From an uncultured Polaribacter sp. (GTDB taxonomy: Bacteria; Bacteroidota; Bacteroidia; Flavobacteriales; Flavobacteriaceae): 64,000 bases of DNA. The stretch covers positions 186,001 to 250,000 of the forward strand of contig NZ_CANMUE010000002.1 of the NCBI RefSeq assembly GCF_947500975.1, read 5' to 3'. Below the pieces are notes generated by a model, which was not told the origin of the DNA, did not search any database, and was given only the letters and a program-made list of their open reading frames with translations. Every line of letters begins with the position of its first letter. Within the stretch, counting starts at the first letter, position 1. The position numbers and the translations under genes were made by a program. Below are positions 18,334 through 27,810 of the stretch, in pieces.

Positions 18334-18371
18334 CAAAAAAAATACCAAAAGAAGTTTTGTGACAAGATGAC
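18334..18371 (-). promoter_or_regulatory. GTCAnnnTGTCA stress-type promoter region of htpG
   Basis: Reverse strand: GTCATCTTGTCA, 11 nt, TTGG, then TATTTTTTTTG; 47 nt separate it from ATG 18286. Exactly the same spacing of parts occurs before clpC at 60511-60548. An inverted repeat ATTGAT-N5-ATCAAT lies just downstream (18314-18330). No named consensus was matched. Confidence 0.5.
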
Positions 18372-18548
18372 ATAAAAAAGCGTCAACATTTCTGATGAGG
18401 CTTTTAACTTACTTAATATTAATTGAACTCAGGTTAAAAGTGATTTGTTTTTACAATAGTTTTTTCTTTTTAAGAAACTGGAGTAGAAATTCCTAGAAAA
18501 AGCTTTGCTTTAGATGAAATTGATAAAAGGTATTTCTATTCATAATGT

Positions 18549-18577
18549 TTGTTTTCATATTTGAAGAGTTACTTTTG
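18549..18577 (+). promoter_or_regulatory. Promoter of the ketoacyl synthase III gene
   Basis: A TTG at 18549-18551 (-33 element), 18 nt, then TACTTTTG at 18570-18577 (-7 element, TAnnTTTG). The leader to ATG 18651 would be about 68 nt. The rest of the 364-bp gap from htpG shows nothing else. Confidence 0.55.
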
Positions 18578-18650
18578 TAAAGGTATAAATTAATTAGTAT
18601 GTTTGATAGTTCAACTTTACAGATAAAATAAAAACTACACACAATATATT

Positions 18651-19658
18651 ATGTATAATTCAAAAATTACGGGTCTTGGGTATTATGTTCCTGAAAATGT
18701 TGTTAGTAACAACGATTTAAAGGGGTTTATGGATACATCAGATGAATGGATTCAAGAAAGAACAGGAATAAAAGAGCGTAGGTGGATAGACCCAAAAACA
18801 GGAGATACAACTGCCGTAATGGGTGCAAAAGCTGCAAGGATAGCTATAGAAAGATCTGGTTTAACAAAAGATGATATCGATTTTATTGTTTTTGCAACTT
18901 TGAGTCCAGATATGTACTTTCCTGGTGGTGGGGTACAAGTACAAGATATGTTAGATATGCCTACAATTGGAGCATTAGATGTGCGTAACCAATGTTCTGG
19001 TTTTATTTATGCGATGTCTGTTGCAGATCAATTTATTAAAACAGGAATGTATAAAAACATTTTGGTTATTGGATCAGAAAATCACTCTGGAGGTTTAGAA
19101 CGTTCTACTAGAGGTAGAGGTGTTACAGTAATTTTTGGAGATGGGGCAGGAGCTGCTGTTTTATCTAGAAGTGAAGAAAAAGGAAAAGGTATTTTATCTT
19201 CTCATTTACATTCCGAAGGAAAACATGCTAAAGAATTGGTTTTAGAAGGCCCATCTACACAACGTTGGGTTCCAGAAATTATGGAAGCGAATGATCCTGA
19301 AGATCAAACTTATTTTCCTCATATGAATGGGCAATTTGTATTTAAACATGCCATTGGTCGTTTTTCTGAAGCGATTATGGAAGGCTTACAAGCAAATGAT
19401 TTACAAAAGGAAGATATTGATATGTTAATACCACATCAAGCGAATTTACGTATCGCACAATTTATTCAAAAGAAATTTCAATTATCTGATGATAAGGTGT
19501 ATAATAATATTATGAAATACGGAAACACAACTGCTGCTTCTGTAATTATAGCTTTAACTGAAGCTTGGGAACTTGGTAAAATAAAAGACAATGATTTGGT
19601 TGTTTTAGCTGCTTTTGGTAGTGGATTTACTTGGGGTAGTGTTATTATTCGTTGGTAG
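18651..19658 (+). CDS. 3-oxoacyl-ACP synthase III family protein (FabH-like)
   Basis: 335 residues with thiolase fold. The catalytic triad is visible: C115 in DVRNQCSGF, H262 in IPHQANLRIAQF and N292 in YGNTTAAS. The N-terminus has the usual ITGLGYYVPENVVSNNDL and ERTGIKERRW. It condenses an acyl-CoA primer with malonyl-ACP. The NQCSGF context differs from the AACSGF of housekeeping FabH, so this could be the second, specialised KAS III common in flavobacteria rather than the fatty-acid initiator. Confidence 0.88.
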   Translation: MYNSKITGLGYYVPENVVSNNDLKGFMDTSDEWIQERTGIKERRWIDPKTGDTTAVMGAKAARIAIERSGLTKDDIDFIVFATLSPDMYFPGGGVQVQDMLDMPTIGALDVRNQCSGFIYAMSVADQFIKTGMYKNILVIGSENHSGGLERSTRGRGVTVIFGDGAGAAVLSRSEEKGKGILSSHLHSEGKHAKELVLEGPSTQRWVPEIMEANDPEDQTYFPHMNGQFVFKHAIGRFSEAIMEGLQANDLQKEDIDMLIPHQANLRIAQFIQKKFQLSDDKVYNNIMKYGNTTAASVIIALTEAWELGKIKDNDLVVLAAFGSGFTWGSVIIRW

Positions 19659-19674
19659 ATAATTATAAAATTCA

Positions 19675-19710
19675 AAACTTCTTTTCTAAGTTTAGAAAAG
19701 GAGTTTTTTA
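19675..19710 (+). terminator. Terminator after ketoacyl synthase III gene
   Basis: Imperfect stem AAACTTCTTTTCTA with TAGAAAAGGAGTTT, followed by a T-run, 17 nt after the stop codon. Confidence 0.65.
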
Positions 19711-19731
19711 TGAGTTAAATTATAGACAACT

Positions 19732-20514
19732 TTATTTTTCTTCATAATGTATTATATCACCTATACGCTCTCCTTTATTATTATATGTAATTTTCGTTTT
19801 TAGTTGACCATTTTTATGATATGTTTTCCAATCTCCTTTTTTCTGAAAATAATCTACACCAGCATAATCTCCTGTTTCCATTAATTTTCCATTTGGATAA
19901 TAGGATTCATATGTACCTATTTTATTTCCAAAATCATCATATTGTTGTTTTGTACGTATTTGACCATTATTATAGTAAATAATTAATTTACCTACAAAAT
20001 CTCCATTTTTGTTATATCGAGCGTCAAGTCGTAATTGACCATTTTTAAAGTATGCAGTATTTTTTTGAATGACACCTTCATTTGTATATTCTGTATGAGA
20101 TTCAATTTGACCATTGTCAAAATAATTTACCCATTTACCAATGGTTTTGTTTTTTTTGTAGACTCCAATAGATCTTAGTTGCCCATTTTTATAGTAGTCT
20201 TCATAATTGCCTTCCATTTCATAAAAACCTTTTCCAGAATAATTACTTTTGGTCTGCAATTGTCCGTTTTGGTAATACATTTTAAAAGGCCCTTTTGGTT
20301 TGCCTAGTTTGCTAAAAATTAATTCCATATTTATAGAACCATTTTTTCTATAGTAAATCCATTCTCCATAATTTATGCCTTTACTATTTTTAAACCCAAT
20401 TACTTTAAGCCCACCATTATTATAATATTCTATATACACATCTTGTTGTGCATTTATGCTATATATATTAAAAATCATAATTATTGTAAAGATTGTTCTT
20501 AATAGAATATACAT
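19732..20514 (-). CDS. Exported MORN-like repeat protein
   Basis: 260 residues with a signal peptide (MYILLRTIFTIIMIFNIYSINAQ). The mature protein is a run of about nine MORN-variant repeats of 22-24 residues with the core YYxNGQLxxxxxY and GxWxxY (as in the YwqK-like family). Such repeats form beta-hairpin strips used as scaffolds. It lies in the same orientation as a second MORN-like lipoprotein gene 178 bp upstream; the two are probably distant paralogues. The function is unknown. Confidence 0.8.
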   Translation of the reverse strand: MYILLRTIFTIIMIFNIYSINAQQDVYIEYYNNGGLKVIGFKNSKGINYGEWIYYRKNGSINMELIFSKLGKPKGPFKMYYQNGQLQTKSNYSGKGFYEMEGNYEDYYKNGQLRSIGVYKKNKTIGKWVNYFDNGQIESHTEYTNEGVIQKNTAYFKNGQLRLDARYNKNGDFVGKLIIYYNNGQIRTKQQYDDFGNKIGTYESYYPNGKLMETGDYAGVDYFQKKGDWKTYHKNGQLKTKITYNNKGERIGDIIHYEEK

Positions 20515-20692
20515 CTTTTTTCTAATTTGTAGTTGGATGTCTCTTAATTGGCTCTTTTTTGTATATGATTAGTTTCGTATTTCTATAAACTAATTTTTTA
20601 AATAAATTGAGTGGGGAATAAAATCGGTGATTATTAGTGATTAATTATATATGTTGATGGCATTTTTTTATTTTAATGATCTTTTTTGGATC

Positions 20693-21469
20693 TTAATTTT
20701 CATATTTAACAGTTTCTATTAAATCGCTTTGTTCATTGTAGATTTTCCAAGTACCTACTTTTTTGAAATTTTTATAAGTTCCTATTTTATGAATTTTACC
20801 ATTTTTAAAATACTGTACATATTTTCCATTATCTACCCCATTCTTAAATTCTCTTTCACAAAGTATATTTCCATTGTCATAATAATATTCCCAAATTCCA
20901 TCATTTTTACCGTTTCTTTTTTCTCCCCGACTACTTATATTTCCATTTTTAAAATATTTTGTTTGTTCTCCGTAGGGTTTATTGTTGAGGTAATTTTCAA
21001 CAAAGTTTAGCTCTCCACTATCATAATAACCTTTCCATTCTCCAGTTGCGTTTCCAAAATCATCAAATTTTTTTAAATATTTTAGTTGATTATTTTCTTT
21101 TAAAAAACTTTTCCAGGTTCCAGTTTTTTGTCCATTTTTAGATATCCCTTCCATATATAAAACTTGGGAGTAATCCATTTTTTGATAACCGTCTAATTTA
21201 CCATCTTTATAGTTTCTGATAGATTTAGTTTCACCATTTTCGTAATATGAAACCCATTTGCCAGTTTTTTTATTTTCAAAATGTTGCCCTTCAGTTTTAA
21301 GTTCTCCAGAAGTATAGTATTCTTTAAATCTCTTATCTTGCTTAGTGGTTAAAGTTGGTTTTTTTATATTTTCTAAGTTATTTTTTTTATTAATTGTTTT
21401 GCATTGAATTAAAACTAGAGATATTAAAATACTCAAAAAGAATGATAAAATATTATTTGTAAAATGCAT
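20693..21469 (-). CDS. MORN-like repeat lipoprotein
   Basis: 258 residues from ATG 21469. The N-terminus has a lipoprotein signal ending LVLIQC (Cys at 23), so the protein is probably lipid-anchored. After it come about eight MORN-variant repeats (YYTSGELKTEG, YYENGETKSI, YYDSGELNFVENY, YFKNGNISSRG, YYDNGNILCE, YFKNGKIHKIG). The longer frame from TTG 21535 would place 22 charged residues before the signal peptide and is rejected. Paralogous in plan to the downstream exported MORN protein. Confidence 0.8.
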   Translation of the reverse strand: MHFTNNILSFFLSILISLVLIQCKTINKKNNLENIKKPTLTTKQDKRFKEYYTSGELKTEGQHFENKKTGKWVSYYENGETKSIRNYKDGKLDGYQKMDYSQVLYMEGISKNGQKTGTWKSFLKENNQLKYLKKFDDFGNATGEWKGYYDSGELNFVENYLNNKPYGEQTKYFKNGNISSRGEKRNGKNDGIWEYYYDNGNILCEREFKNGVDNGKYVQYFKNGKIHKIGTYKNFKKVGTWKIYNEQSDLIETVKYEN

Positions 21470-21644
21470 TTTATTTTTTTGTAGCTTTAATTTTTTATAA
21501 CGAATTTGCATATACTTTGTAGCATGTTTTAGCAACTAATTTAGTAAATAATTATCGACTAAGAAAGTCTTGGAGAATTTTAGGAGGTAAGCACGAGGTA
21601 ATAAAATTTATATTAAATGCTAGAGGAAGAAGTATTAAGTAAAA

Positions 21645-23489
21645 CTAAATTCCTTCAACGAATTCCAAAAATACTTCTTTATGGAGTTCAAAATCCCAAT
21701 TAGGAGAAAGTGAAACACGAGCAATATAATCTTTGTCTCCTTCTTTTGTAGTTCCTTGTGTTGAGGTGGCAGGTATGGTCCAATAACAGCCTTTTAGTTG
21801 CCCGTAGCTAACACAATGTTTACTCTCATTAGGGATTTTTGTAATCATTAAATTTATTAATTTATGATTTAATTCTCTTTTATAAACTTCTTTTTCTTCT
21901 GGTGTATTTCCTTTCGTAGGTAAATCTAAAGAAAAAACAGATGGTGTAAAACCTTGTTTTGCTAACTCTTCTGAAACAAAATTTATTTTTGCAGTTGGTA
22001 AACTCTCTCGAATAAAGTTTACAAATTTACGCGTGTTCTTATAAGCATCTTTAATTCTTTGGTTCATAGAAGGCAATTGTTTTGCCAAAATTTCATATTG
22101 AAGCTGTGTAGCTTCGTTATTACAAATTGATAAATGCAATGCTATTTTTTCTATTAAAGTATTTGTTTTTTTATTACCAACTAAATAACCAGCAGTGCAT
22201 TTTCCACCACTTGGAAACTTAGACCCACTAGCATAAGAAAGAGTTCTAACAGAAGATAATATTCCATCATCACCTAAAAAATGAAAGTTTGGACAAAATG
22301 TTTGATCTAAAATAAATACAGGATCAATTGCATTTTTACCGGTTTCTGTTGTACGTTTTTTACTTAAAGCTTTTTCTAATTTTATTAAATTAGGAACTTC
22401 TACCCTTGGATTTGTAGGAATCTCTGTAATAATATAAGGTATCGCATTTTCGCTTGCAATTTTTGTTAAAACAGTATCAATACTTTGTACCATATCATTA
22501 TCGCCATCAACTGGTAAATTTACAACTTCAACATTTTTAATACACGCGGCAACTCTTCTTGCTTGGTCATTTGTACCTCCATAACAGTTAGGCGGAACTA
22601 TGAATTTAATGTCTTTTTCTGGATGATTTTCTTTTGCATGATGTACTAATCCCATCATAATTGCATATTGAATTGATAAGCCACTAGAACCAATTATTGG
22701 TTTTGTAGGAGCTTCAGTAATCTTTGTAATAGAATTTAAAACACTTTTTTTATTTAAATCAATATTATTTTTATTGATTTTAAAAGAAGTGTTCTGTACT
22801 AAAGAATTAAGAGCTATTAAAGAATTTTCAGGAGTCATTGAAATTGTTTCTCTTCTTCTAACGTGTTGTATTTCAGAAATATATTTTTTGTTTTTTTCTC
22901 CGTTTACCAATATAATACTTCCTAAATCTGTATATATATTTATATAAAAATCAATATTAGATTTTAAATTATTAAGGGAGATTTTTTTTTGTTGAGAAAT
23001 AAAAATGGTACTTCCATCAAATTTTGAAATGTCATTTTCAGAATCTATCTTCTTAAATTCAAATTGATAACCATAAACACTTTTTAAGATCTCTGTGTCA
23101 AAAAAAGTTGGTAATTCATCAGAAAATAATATTTGAGTGTTTTTATTTTCTAATAGATTTTTTCTTAAAACTGCTAAAATAGGAATTGTTTGCGAGGAAA
23201 AACTGATTACGTTTTCTGATTTTATTTGATGTAAACTTGCAAATGTCCACTCTAAAATTGAAGATATTGGATGTCCTAATCTTATGTAATCATAAGCTGT
23301 TGGTAGTTTATTTAAAGAACTTAATGTAAAGTTATTGTTGGTAAATAAATTTTCAAATTGATTTAGAAAATCAGTTTTTGCTAACTTTTCATTATAAATA
23401 TCTAATCTATGTGTAGTTAGATTTAACCAGTCAATTGGCATGTTTTCTAATACATTTTTTATATAACTAAGTATTTTATTATCATTCAT
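21645..23489 (-). CDS. Cys/Met-metabolism-type PLP-dependent enzyme, long form
   Basis: 614 residues from ATG 23489, against about 400 for cystathionine gamma-synthase and relatives. The C-terminal two thirds hold the fold-type I core: GSSGLSIQYAIMMGLVHHA (about 263), PPNCYGGTND (about 297), ITEIPTNPRVEVPN (about 350), the FILDQTFCPNF Asp region (about 390) and SYASGSKFPSGGKCTAGYLV (about 420), where a Lys should bind PLP. The first 250 residues also look like a worn CGS N-terminal half (YDYIRLGHPISSILEWTFASL). It could be a cystathionine synthase or lyase; the substrate is uncertain. Confidence 0.78.
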   Translation of the reverse strand: MNDNKILSYIKNVLENMPIDWLNLTTHRLDIYNEKLAKTDFLNQFENLFTNNNFTLSSLNKLPTAYDYIRLGHPISSILEWTFASLHQIKSENVISFSSQTIPILAVLRKNLLENKNTQILFSDELPTFFDTEILKSVYGYQFEFKKIDSENDISKFDGSTIFISQQKKISLNNLKSNIDFYINIYTDLGSIILVNGEKNKKYISEIQHVRRRETISMTPENSLIALNSLVQNTSFKINKNNIDLNKKSVLNSITKITEAPTKPIIGSSGLSIQYAIMMGLVHHAKENHPEKDIKFIVPPNCYGGTNDQARRVAACIKNVEVVNLPVDGDNDMVQSIDTVLTKIASENAIPYIITEIPTNPRVEVPNLIKLEKALSKKRTTETGKNAIDPVFILDQTFCPNFHFLGDDGILSSVRTLSYASGSKFPSGGKCTAGYLVGNKKTNTLIEKIALHLSICNNEATQLQYEILAKQLPSMNQRIKDAYKNTRKFVNFIRESLPTAKINFVSEELAKQGFTPSVFSLDLPTKGNTPEEKEVYKRELNHKLINLMITKIPNESKHCVSYGQLKGCYWTIPATSTQGTTKEGDKDYIARVSLSPNWDFELHKEVFLEFVEGI

Positions 23490-23652
23490 AATTTCTAGCT
23501 TTAGAAAGCACAACAAGATACATTAATTAGGTTTTTATAAAAAATATTACTAAACGTTTTGTTTTTTTGCTGAAGATTTTATGGTTAAAATATTGCTTAA
23601 AAAGCGGATTAATTACTTTTTATCAAAATGAGAAAAAACTTTAATTAAGCTG

Positions 23653-23660
23653 TATCTTTG
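23653..23660 (+). promoter_or_regulatory. TAnnTTTG promoter element before rimO
   Basis: TATCTTTG fits the -7 consensus and sits 21 nt before ATG 23682. The in-frame TTG at 23658 lies inside this element, which is why that upstream start is rejected. Confidence 0.5.
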
Positions 23661-23681
23661 CAGTCTATTAAGAAAAATAAT

Positions 23682-25040
23682 ATGCGTACAAAAACCATCA
23701 AACAAAATAAGATTAACGTTGTTACTTTAGGGTGTTCTAAAAATATTTACGATAGTGAAGTTTTAATGGGACAGTTAAAAGCTAATGGTAAAAATGTGGT
23801 ACATGAAGATGAAAATGATGATGGAAATATTGTTGTAATAAATACTTGTGGTTTTATTGGTAAAGCTAAAGAAGAAAGTATTGATACAATTTTACATTAC
23901 GCAAATAGAAAAGAAGCGGGAGAAATTGATAAAGTTTTTGTTTCTGGTTGTTTAAGTGAACGTTATAAACCAGATTTAGGAGAGCAAATTCCTAATGTAG
24001 ACCAATATTTTGGTACGCACGATTTACCTAATTTATTAAAGGTTTTAGAAGCAGATTATAAACATGAATTAATTGGAGAACGGTTAACAACCACACCAAA
24101 ACATTATGCATATTTAAAAATTGCAGAGGGCTGTGATAGACCTTGTTCTTTTTGTGCAATTCCTTTAATGAGAGGAAAACACAGATCTACACCAATTGAA
24201 GATATTATTACTGAAGCAACAAAATTAGCAGAAAAAGGAATTAAAGAAATTATGCTAATTGCCCAAGATTTAACCTATTATGGTTTAGATATTTACAAAA
24301 AAAGAGCTTTAGCACAATTATTAGAAGCGTTAGTAAAAGTAGATGGAATTGAGTGGGTAAGAATGCATTATGCTTTTCCAACTGGTTTTCCTATGGACGT
24401 TTTAGAGGTAATGAAACGTGAGCCAAAAGTTTGTAATTATTTAGATATTCCATTACAGCATATTAATACGGACTTGTTAAAATCGATGAAAAGAGGAACA
24501 ACTCATGAAAAAACAACAGCGTTAATTCATAAGTTTAGAGAAGTTGTTCCGGAAATGGCAATTAGAACTACGTTAATTGTTGGTTACCCGGGTGAAACTG
24601 AAGAAATGTTTCAAGAATTAAAAGATTGGGTAGAAGAAATGCGTTTTGAACGCTTAGGTGCTTTTGAATATTCTCATGAAGAAAATACTGGTGCTTATGT
24701 TTTAGAAGACGATGTACCTGCGGATGTTAAGTTTAAAAGAGTAAATGAGATTATGGAAATTCAATCTCAAATTTCTTGGGAATTGAATCAAGCTAAGGTA
24801 GGTAAAACGTTTAAATGTTTATTTGACAGAAAAGATGGCGAATATTTTTATGGTCGTACGGAATCTGATTCACCAGATGTAGATAATGATGTTTTAGTTG
24901 ATGCAAGAGAAAATTATATTAAAATTGGAGAGTTTATTGATGTTAAAATTCATGAAGCTGGAGATTATGATTTATATGGTGTTCCAGTAAAGAAACAAAT
25001 AAAACCAGTGCCCTTACATCAAAAAAAGGCTAATAATTAA
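23682..25040 (+). CDS. rimO: Ribosomal protein S12 methylthiotransferase RimO
   Basis: 452 residues. N-terminal UPF0004 domain (about 8-120) starts VVTLGCSKNIYDSEVL with the first of three auxiliary-cluster cysteines; the others are in NTCGFIG and SGCLSERY. The radical-SAM CxxxCxxC motif is CDRPCSFC near 150, followed by the RimO-typical AIPLMRGKHRS. A C-terminal TRAM domain follows about residue 375. It methylthiolates the conserved Asp of ribosomal protein S12. The start with LGCSKN distinguishes RimO from MiaB. Monocistronic. Confidence 0.95.
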   Translation: MRTKTIKQNKINVVTLGCSKNIYDSEVLMGQLKANGKNVVHEDENDDGNIVVINTCGFIGKAKEESIDTILHYANRKEAGEIDKVFVSGCLSERYKPDLGEQIPNVDQYFGTHDLPNLLKVLEADYKHELIGERLTTTPKHYAYLKIAEGCDRPCSFCAIPLMRGKHRSTPIEDIITEATKLAEKGIKEIMLIAQDLTYYGLDIYKKRALAQLLEALVKVDGIEWVRMHYAFPTGFPMDVLEVMKREPKVCNYLDIPLQHINTDLLKSMKRGTTHEKTTALIHKFREVVPEMAIRTTLIVGYPGETEEMFQELKDWVEEMRFERLGAFEYSHEENTGAYVLEDDVPADVKFKRVNEIMEIQSQISWELNQAKVGKTFKCLFDRKDGEYFYGRTESDSPDVDNDVLVDARENYIKIGEFIDVKIHEAGDYDLYGVPVKKQIKPVPLHQKKANN

Positions 25041-25078
25041 AACTAAAAAATCGCTCAAAAGAGCGATTTTTTAGTTTT
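25041..25078. terminator. Terminator after rimO
   Basis: AACTAAAAAATCGCTC and GAGCGATTTTTTAGTT form a nearly perfect symmetric hairpin with loop AAAA. It can serve both rimO and the convergent M14 peptidase gene. Confidence 0.88.
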
Positions 25079-25126
25079 ATGATATTCTAGCTTCACGAGT
25101 TTTTAAAACAATTGAGGCATTTAATA

Positions 25127-27604
25127 TTATTTCAATTTATCTGAGTTTAAAAAGAAAACTGCATTTGCAACAAATAACTTTCCATTATCCCAAAAAGACC
25201 TAAATAAAGGATTATCAACCATGTAAATAATACTTCCTCTTCCTATTTGATCTTCTCCAAATAACAAAGATTTTGGTATATTTTTTCTTGCTTTACTACC
25301 TGTATAACCAGAAACGCTTATTGCAGATTCATCAAAATAAGCTACATTAACACCACTTTTTAAATACTCATAAGTAGATCCACTTAATTTTAAAGAATAA
25401 TAATTATTATTGTAACCAAAAGCTAACGGATGAGTAGTGTCTACTTTACTTTTAAAAATACTCCCAGTAATTAAATTAGCAACATTTTTACGCTCTCTTT
25501 CTGCATAAGGTGTTAAGTTGTTTTTTGTAGAATCTTTTTTAGATTCTTTGCGTTTTAATGCAAAACCTTCTTTATTAGCAAAACTGTTTAAGGCGTTTCC
25601 AATAGCAATAACTGTTCCTCCTGATTGTACCCAGGTTTTTAGTTTGTTTAACGTTTTTTTGTTTAAAACACTATTGTAATAGCCATTTGGAATTATAATA
25701 ACATCATATTTAGAAAAATCTACACGACTAAAATAGTCTGAATTTAAAATAGTAACTGGGTACTTTAATTCGGTTTCAAAAAAGTGCCATATCTCTCCAA
25801 AACTTAATGATGATGTTCCTTCACCAGAAAGTAAAGCTACTTTTTGTTTGTTAATTGGTTTTACAGAATAAGAACCAAAATCTACACCTTTTGAAACAAA
25901 ACCAGTAGAAACTGATTGTAAACTTCTTTTATTTTTATCTGCAATTTTAATTAGTTTTTCATCAAAATCACTTGTTTTATTATCGTTTCTTAATACAATA
26001 ATAGTTCCTTTTTTATATGATTTACTATCAATTGAAAAATCTTTTTCAGTAAAACGGGGTGTTATATTAGCTTGAAGTATTTCACTTAAAAAGGTCGCGT
26101 CGTCTAAACTATTCCATTTTAAAATATATGCGTAAGCATTTTTATCAATAAAATTATTTATGTTTTTTTGATCTGTATTTTGCGAAGAATTAACTTTTGA
26201 TTTTGATGCAACAGAATTAAAACCATGAGCATAAGGCAAAGACCAAGCGGTAATATCATACGTTAAAGAATCTGCTAATTTTGCTTTTGGTTCAAACAAA
26301 ACTTTTACCATTTTTCCTTTTGGTTGATTTGTATGAATAACTAAATCTCCTTTATTTGTATTGAATTTACCTTCCCTTTGTGTGTTATAAATGTATCCTT
26401 TTACAGTTCCATTATTAGCATATTCGTACTTAATTTCATGTTTGTCTAATAATTTTTTTAATCTATCAGTTTTGTCTTGATTTTCATTTTTAAGTACATA
26501 ACTTTTATATGTTAAATTCTTATTGTCAAAGAATTTTTTAAAATTATTATTTAGTTTTTCGGCATTTTTTGATGAAATTTCAACAGTAGACAAGCCAGTT
26601 GTCATGTGATGAATTGCTCTGTCTTTTAAAGTTAAAACTTCTCCTTCATCAGTATTTATACCCAATCCAGCTTTGCCGTGTCCTGCTTGTTCATAGGTCA
26701 TACCAATTGCTCCCATAAATGTTGGGTAAGTATCTCCATAACTCGGGTATAGTAAATCAAAACTCTCTTTAGTAAAATATAACCAACCTTCTTTGTCAAA
26801 ATATTTTGCATGGTTTTTTCCAATTTGTGTTTGAAAATCACGTTGCCAATCAGAAATTACTTCATGAAAAGGTTCTGCCGCTGGCGCAAAATAATAAGGG
26901 TTATTTATACCTTGTTCGTGAAAATCTACATGAATATGAGGCAACCATTTGTTGTAAATTTTAATTCTTTGTTGAGATTCTACTTGAGTTGCCCAAGCCC
27001 AATCTCTATTTAAATCAAATAAATAATGATTTGGTCTTCCTCCTGGCCAAGGTTCATGATGTTCTTTAGCATCTTGAATAATGTTAAAAGGAGTACTTTT
27101 TACTTGATTAAACCAGTTTACATATCGATCTCTACCATCAGGATTTATACAAGGATCAATAATTACAATAGTGTTTTTTAACCAATCTTTTTTTGTAGTT
27201 AATAATTTATATAATGTTAACATTGAAGCTTCTGTGCTTGATGCTTCATTTCCATGAACATTATAACTTAACCAAACAATTGCAATTTTATTTTCTTGTT
27301 TTCCTTCTAAAATTCCAGTTTGAGAAAGATTAGATTTTCTAATGCTTTCTAGGTTATCAATGTTTTCTTGTGATGAAATATAACTCACATACAAAGGTCT
27401 GTGTTCGTTTGTTTCTCCGTATTTTTCTAGTTTTACATTAGATGTTTTGTTGCTTACGTATTTAAAATAGTCAACAACTTTATGGTGTCTTGTAAAACGA
27501 CTACCAATTTCATAACCTAAAAATTCTGATGGTGATTTTATTGATTGAGAAAAAACAGTTCCAAAAGTTAAAAAAAATAATAGTAAAATTGATTTAATTT
27601 TCAT
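25127..27604 (-). CDS. Exported M14-family zinc carboxypeptidase with amidotransferase-like C-terminal domain
   Basis: 825 residues from ATG 27604, with signal peptide MKIKSILLLFFLTFGTVFSQ (ATG 27625 would add seven residues). The M14 catalytic domain shows NVHGNEASST near 110-120 (HxxE zinc ligands), INPDGRDRY and HVDFHEQG near 225 (third ligand). After about residue 560 comes a Rossmann-like class I amidotransferase-type domain (KVALLSGEGTSSLSFGE, YDVIIIPNGYY, WVQSGGTVIAIGN). It is probably periplasmic and degrades peptides. This large M14 architecture is common in flavobacteria. Confidence 0.88.
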   Translation of the reverse strand: MKIKSILLLFFLTFGTVFSQSIKSPSEFLGYEIGSRFTRHHKVVDYFKYVSNKTSNVKLEKYGETNEHRPLYVSYISSQENIDNLESIRKSNLSQTGILEGKQENKIAIVWLSYNVHGNEASSTEASMLTLYKLLTTKKDWLKNTIVIIDPCINPDGRDRYVNWFNQVKSTPFNIIQDAKEHHEPWPGGRPNHYLFDLNRDWAWATQVESQQRIKIYNKWLPHIHVDFHEQGINNPYYFAPAAEPFHEVISDWQRDFQTQIGKNHAKYFDKEGWLYFTKESFDLLYPSYGDTYPTFMGAIGMTYEQAGHGKAGLGINTDEGEVLTLKDRAIHHMTTGLSTVEISSKNAEKLNNNFKKFFDNKNLTYKSYVLKNENQDKTDRLKKLLDKHEIKYEYANNGTVKGYIYNTQREGKFNTNKGDLVIHTNQPKGKMVKVLFEPKAKLADSLTYDITAWSLPYAHGFNSVASKSKVNSSQNTDQKNINNFIDKNAYAYILKWNSLDDATFLSEILQANITPRFTEKDFSIDSKSYKKGTIIVLRNDNKTSDFDEKLIKIADKNKRSLQSVSTGFVSKGVDFGSYSVKPINKQKVALLSGEGTSSLSFGEIWHFFETELKYPVTILNSDYFSRVDFSKYDVIIIPNGYYNSVLNKKTLNKLKTWVQSGGTVIAIGNALNSFANKEGFALKRKESKKDSTKNNLTPYAERERKNVANLITGSIFKSKVDTTHPLAFGYNNNYYSLKLSGSTYEYLKSGVNVAYFDESAISVSGYTGSKARKNIPKSLLFGEDQIGRGSIIYMVDNPLFRSFWDNGKLFVANAVFFLNSDKLK

Positions 27605-27756
27605 GAAGTTTAGTTTGATTTTCATCAAAAGTAATGAATAAATTCTACTATAAAAAGTTGATAAATGATGAACAAGTTAAAAATTTGTTAGATTGATTTT
27701 GAATTTACGACAAAGCTTAAAATATTCGTATTTTTATCAAAAATTAATCAAACTAC

Positions 27757-27810
27757 ATGAATTGTATATCAGATTCTGATTGTTGCCAAAACTGTGTTCT
27801 TAAATTATGA
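27757..27810 (+). CDS. Possible Cys-rich leader peptide upstream of bshC
   Basis: A 17-codon frame, MNCISDSDCCQNCVLKL, with four Cys codons (positions 3, 9, 10, 13). Its TGA stop overlaps the bshC start in an ATGA quartet, so translation of bshC could be coupled to it. The AT-rich sequence 27720-27756 could hold a promoter. It may be chance; the length is short and I know of no described homologue. Confidence 0.35.
   Translation: MNCISDSDCCQNCVLKL

Noticed and set aside
27720..27756. Possible cysteine riboswitch or T-box before bshC
   Set aside because: The leader is too short and AT-rich to fold into a structured aptamer; the peptide hypothesis explains the Cys codons better.
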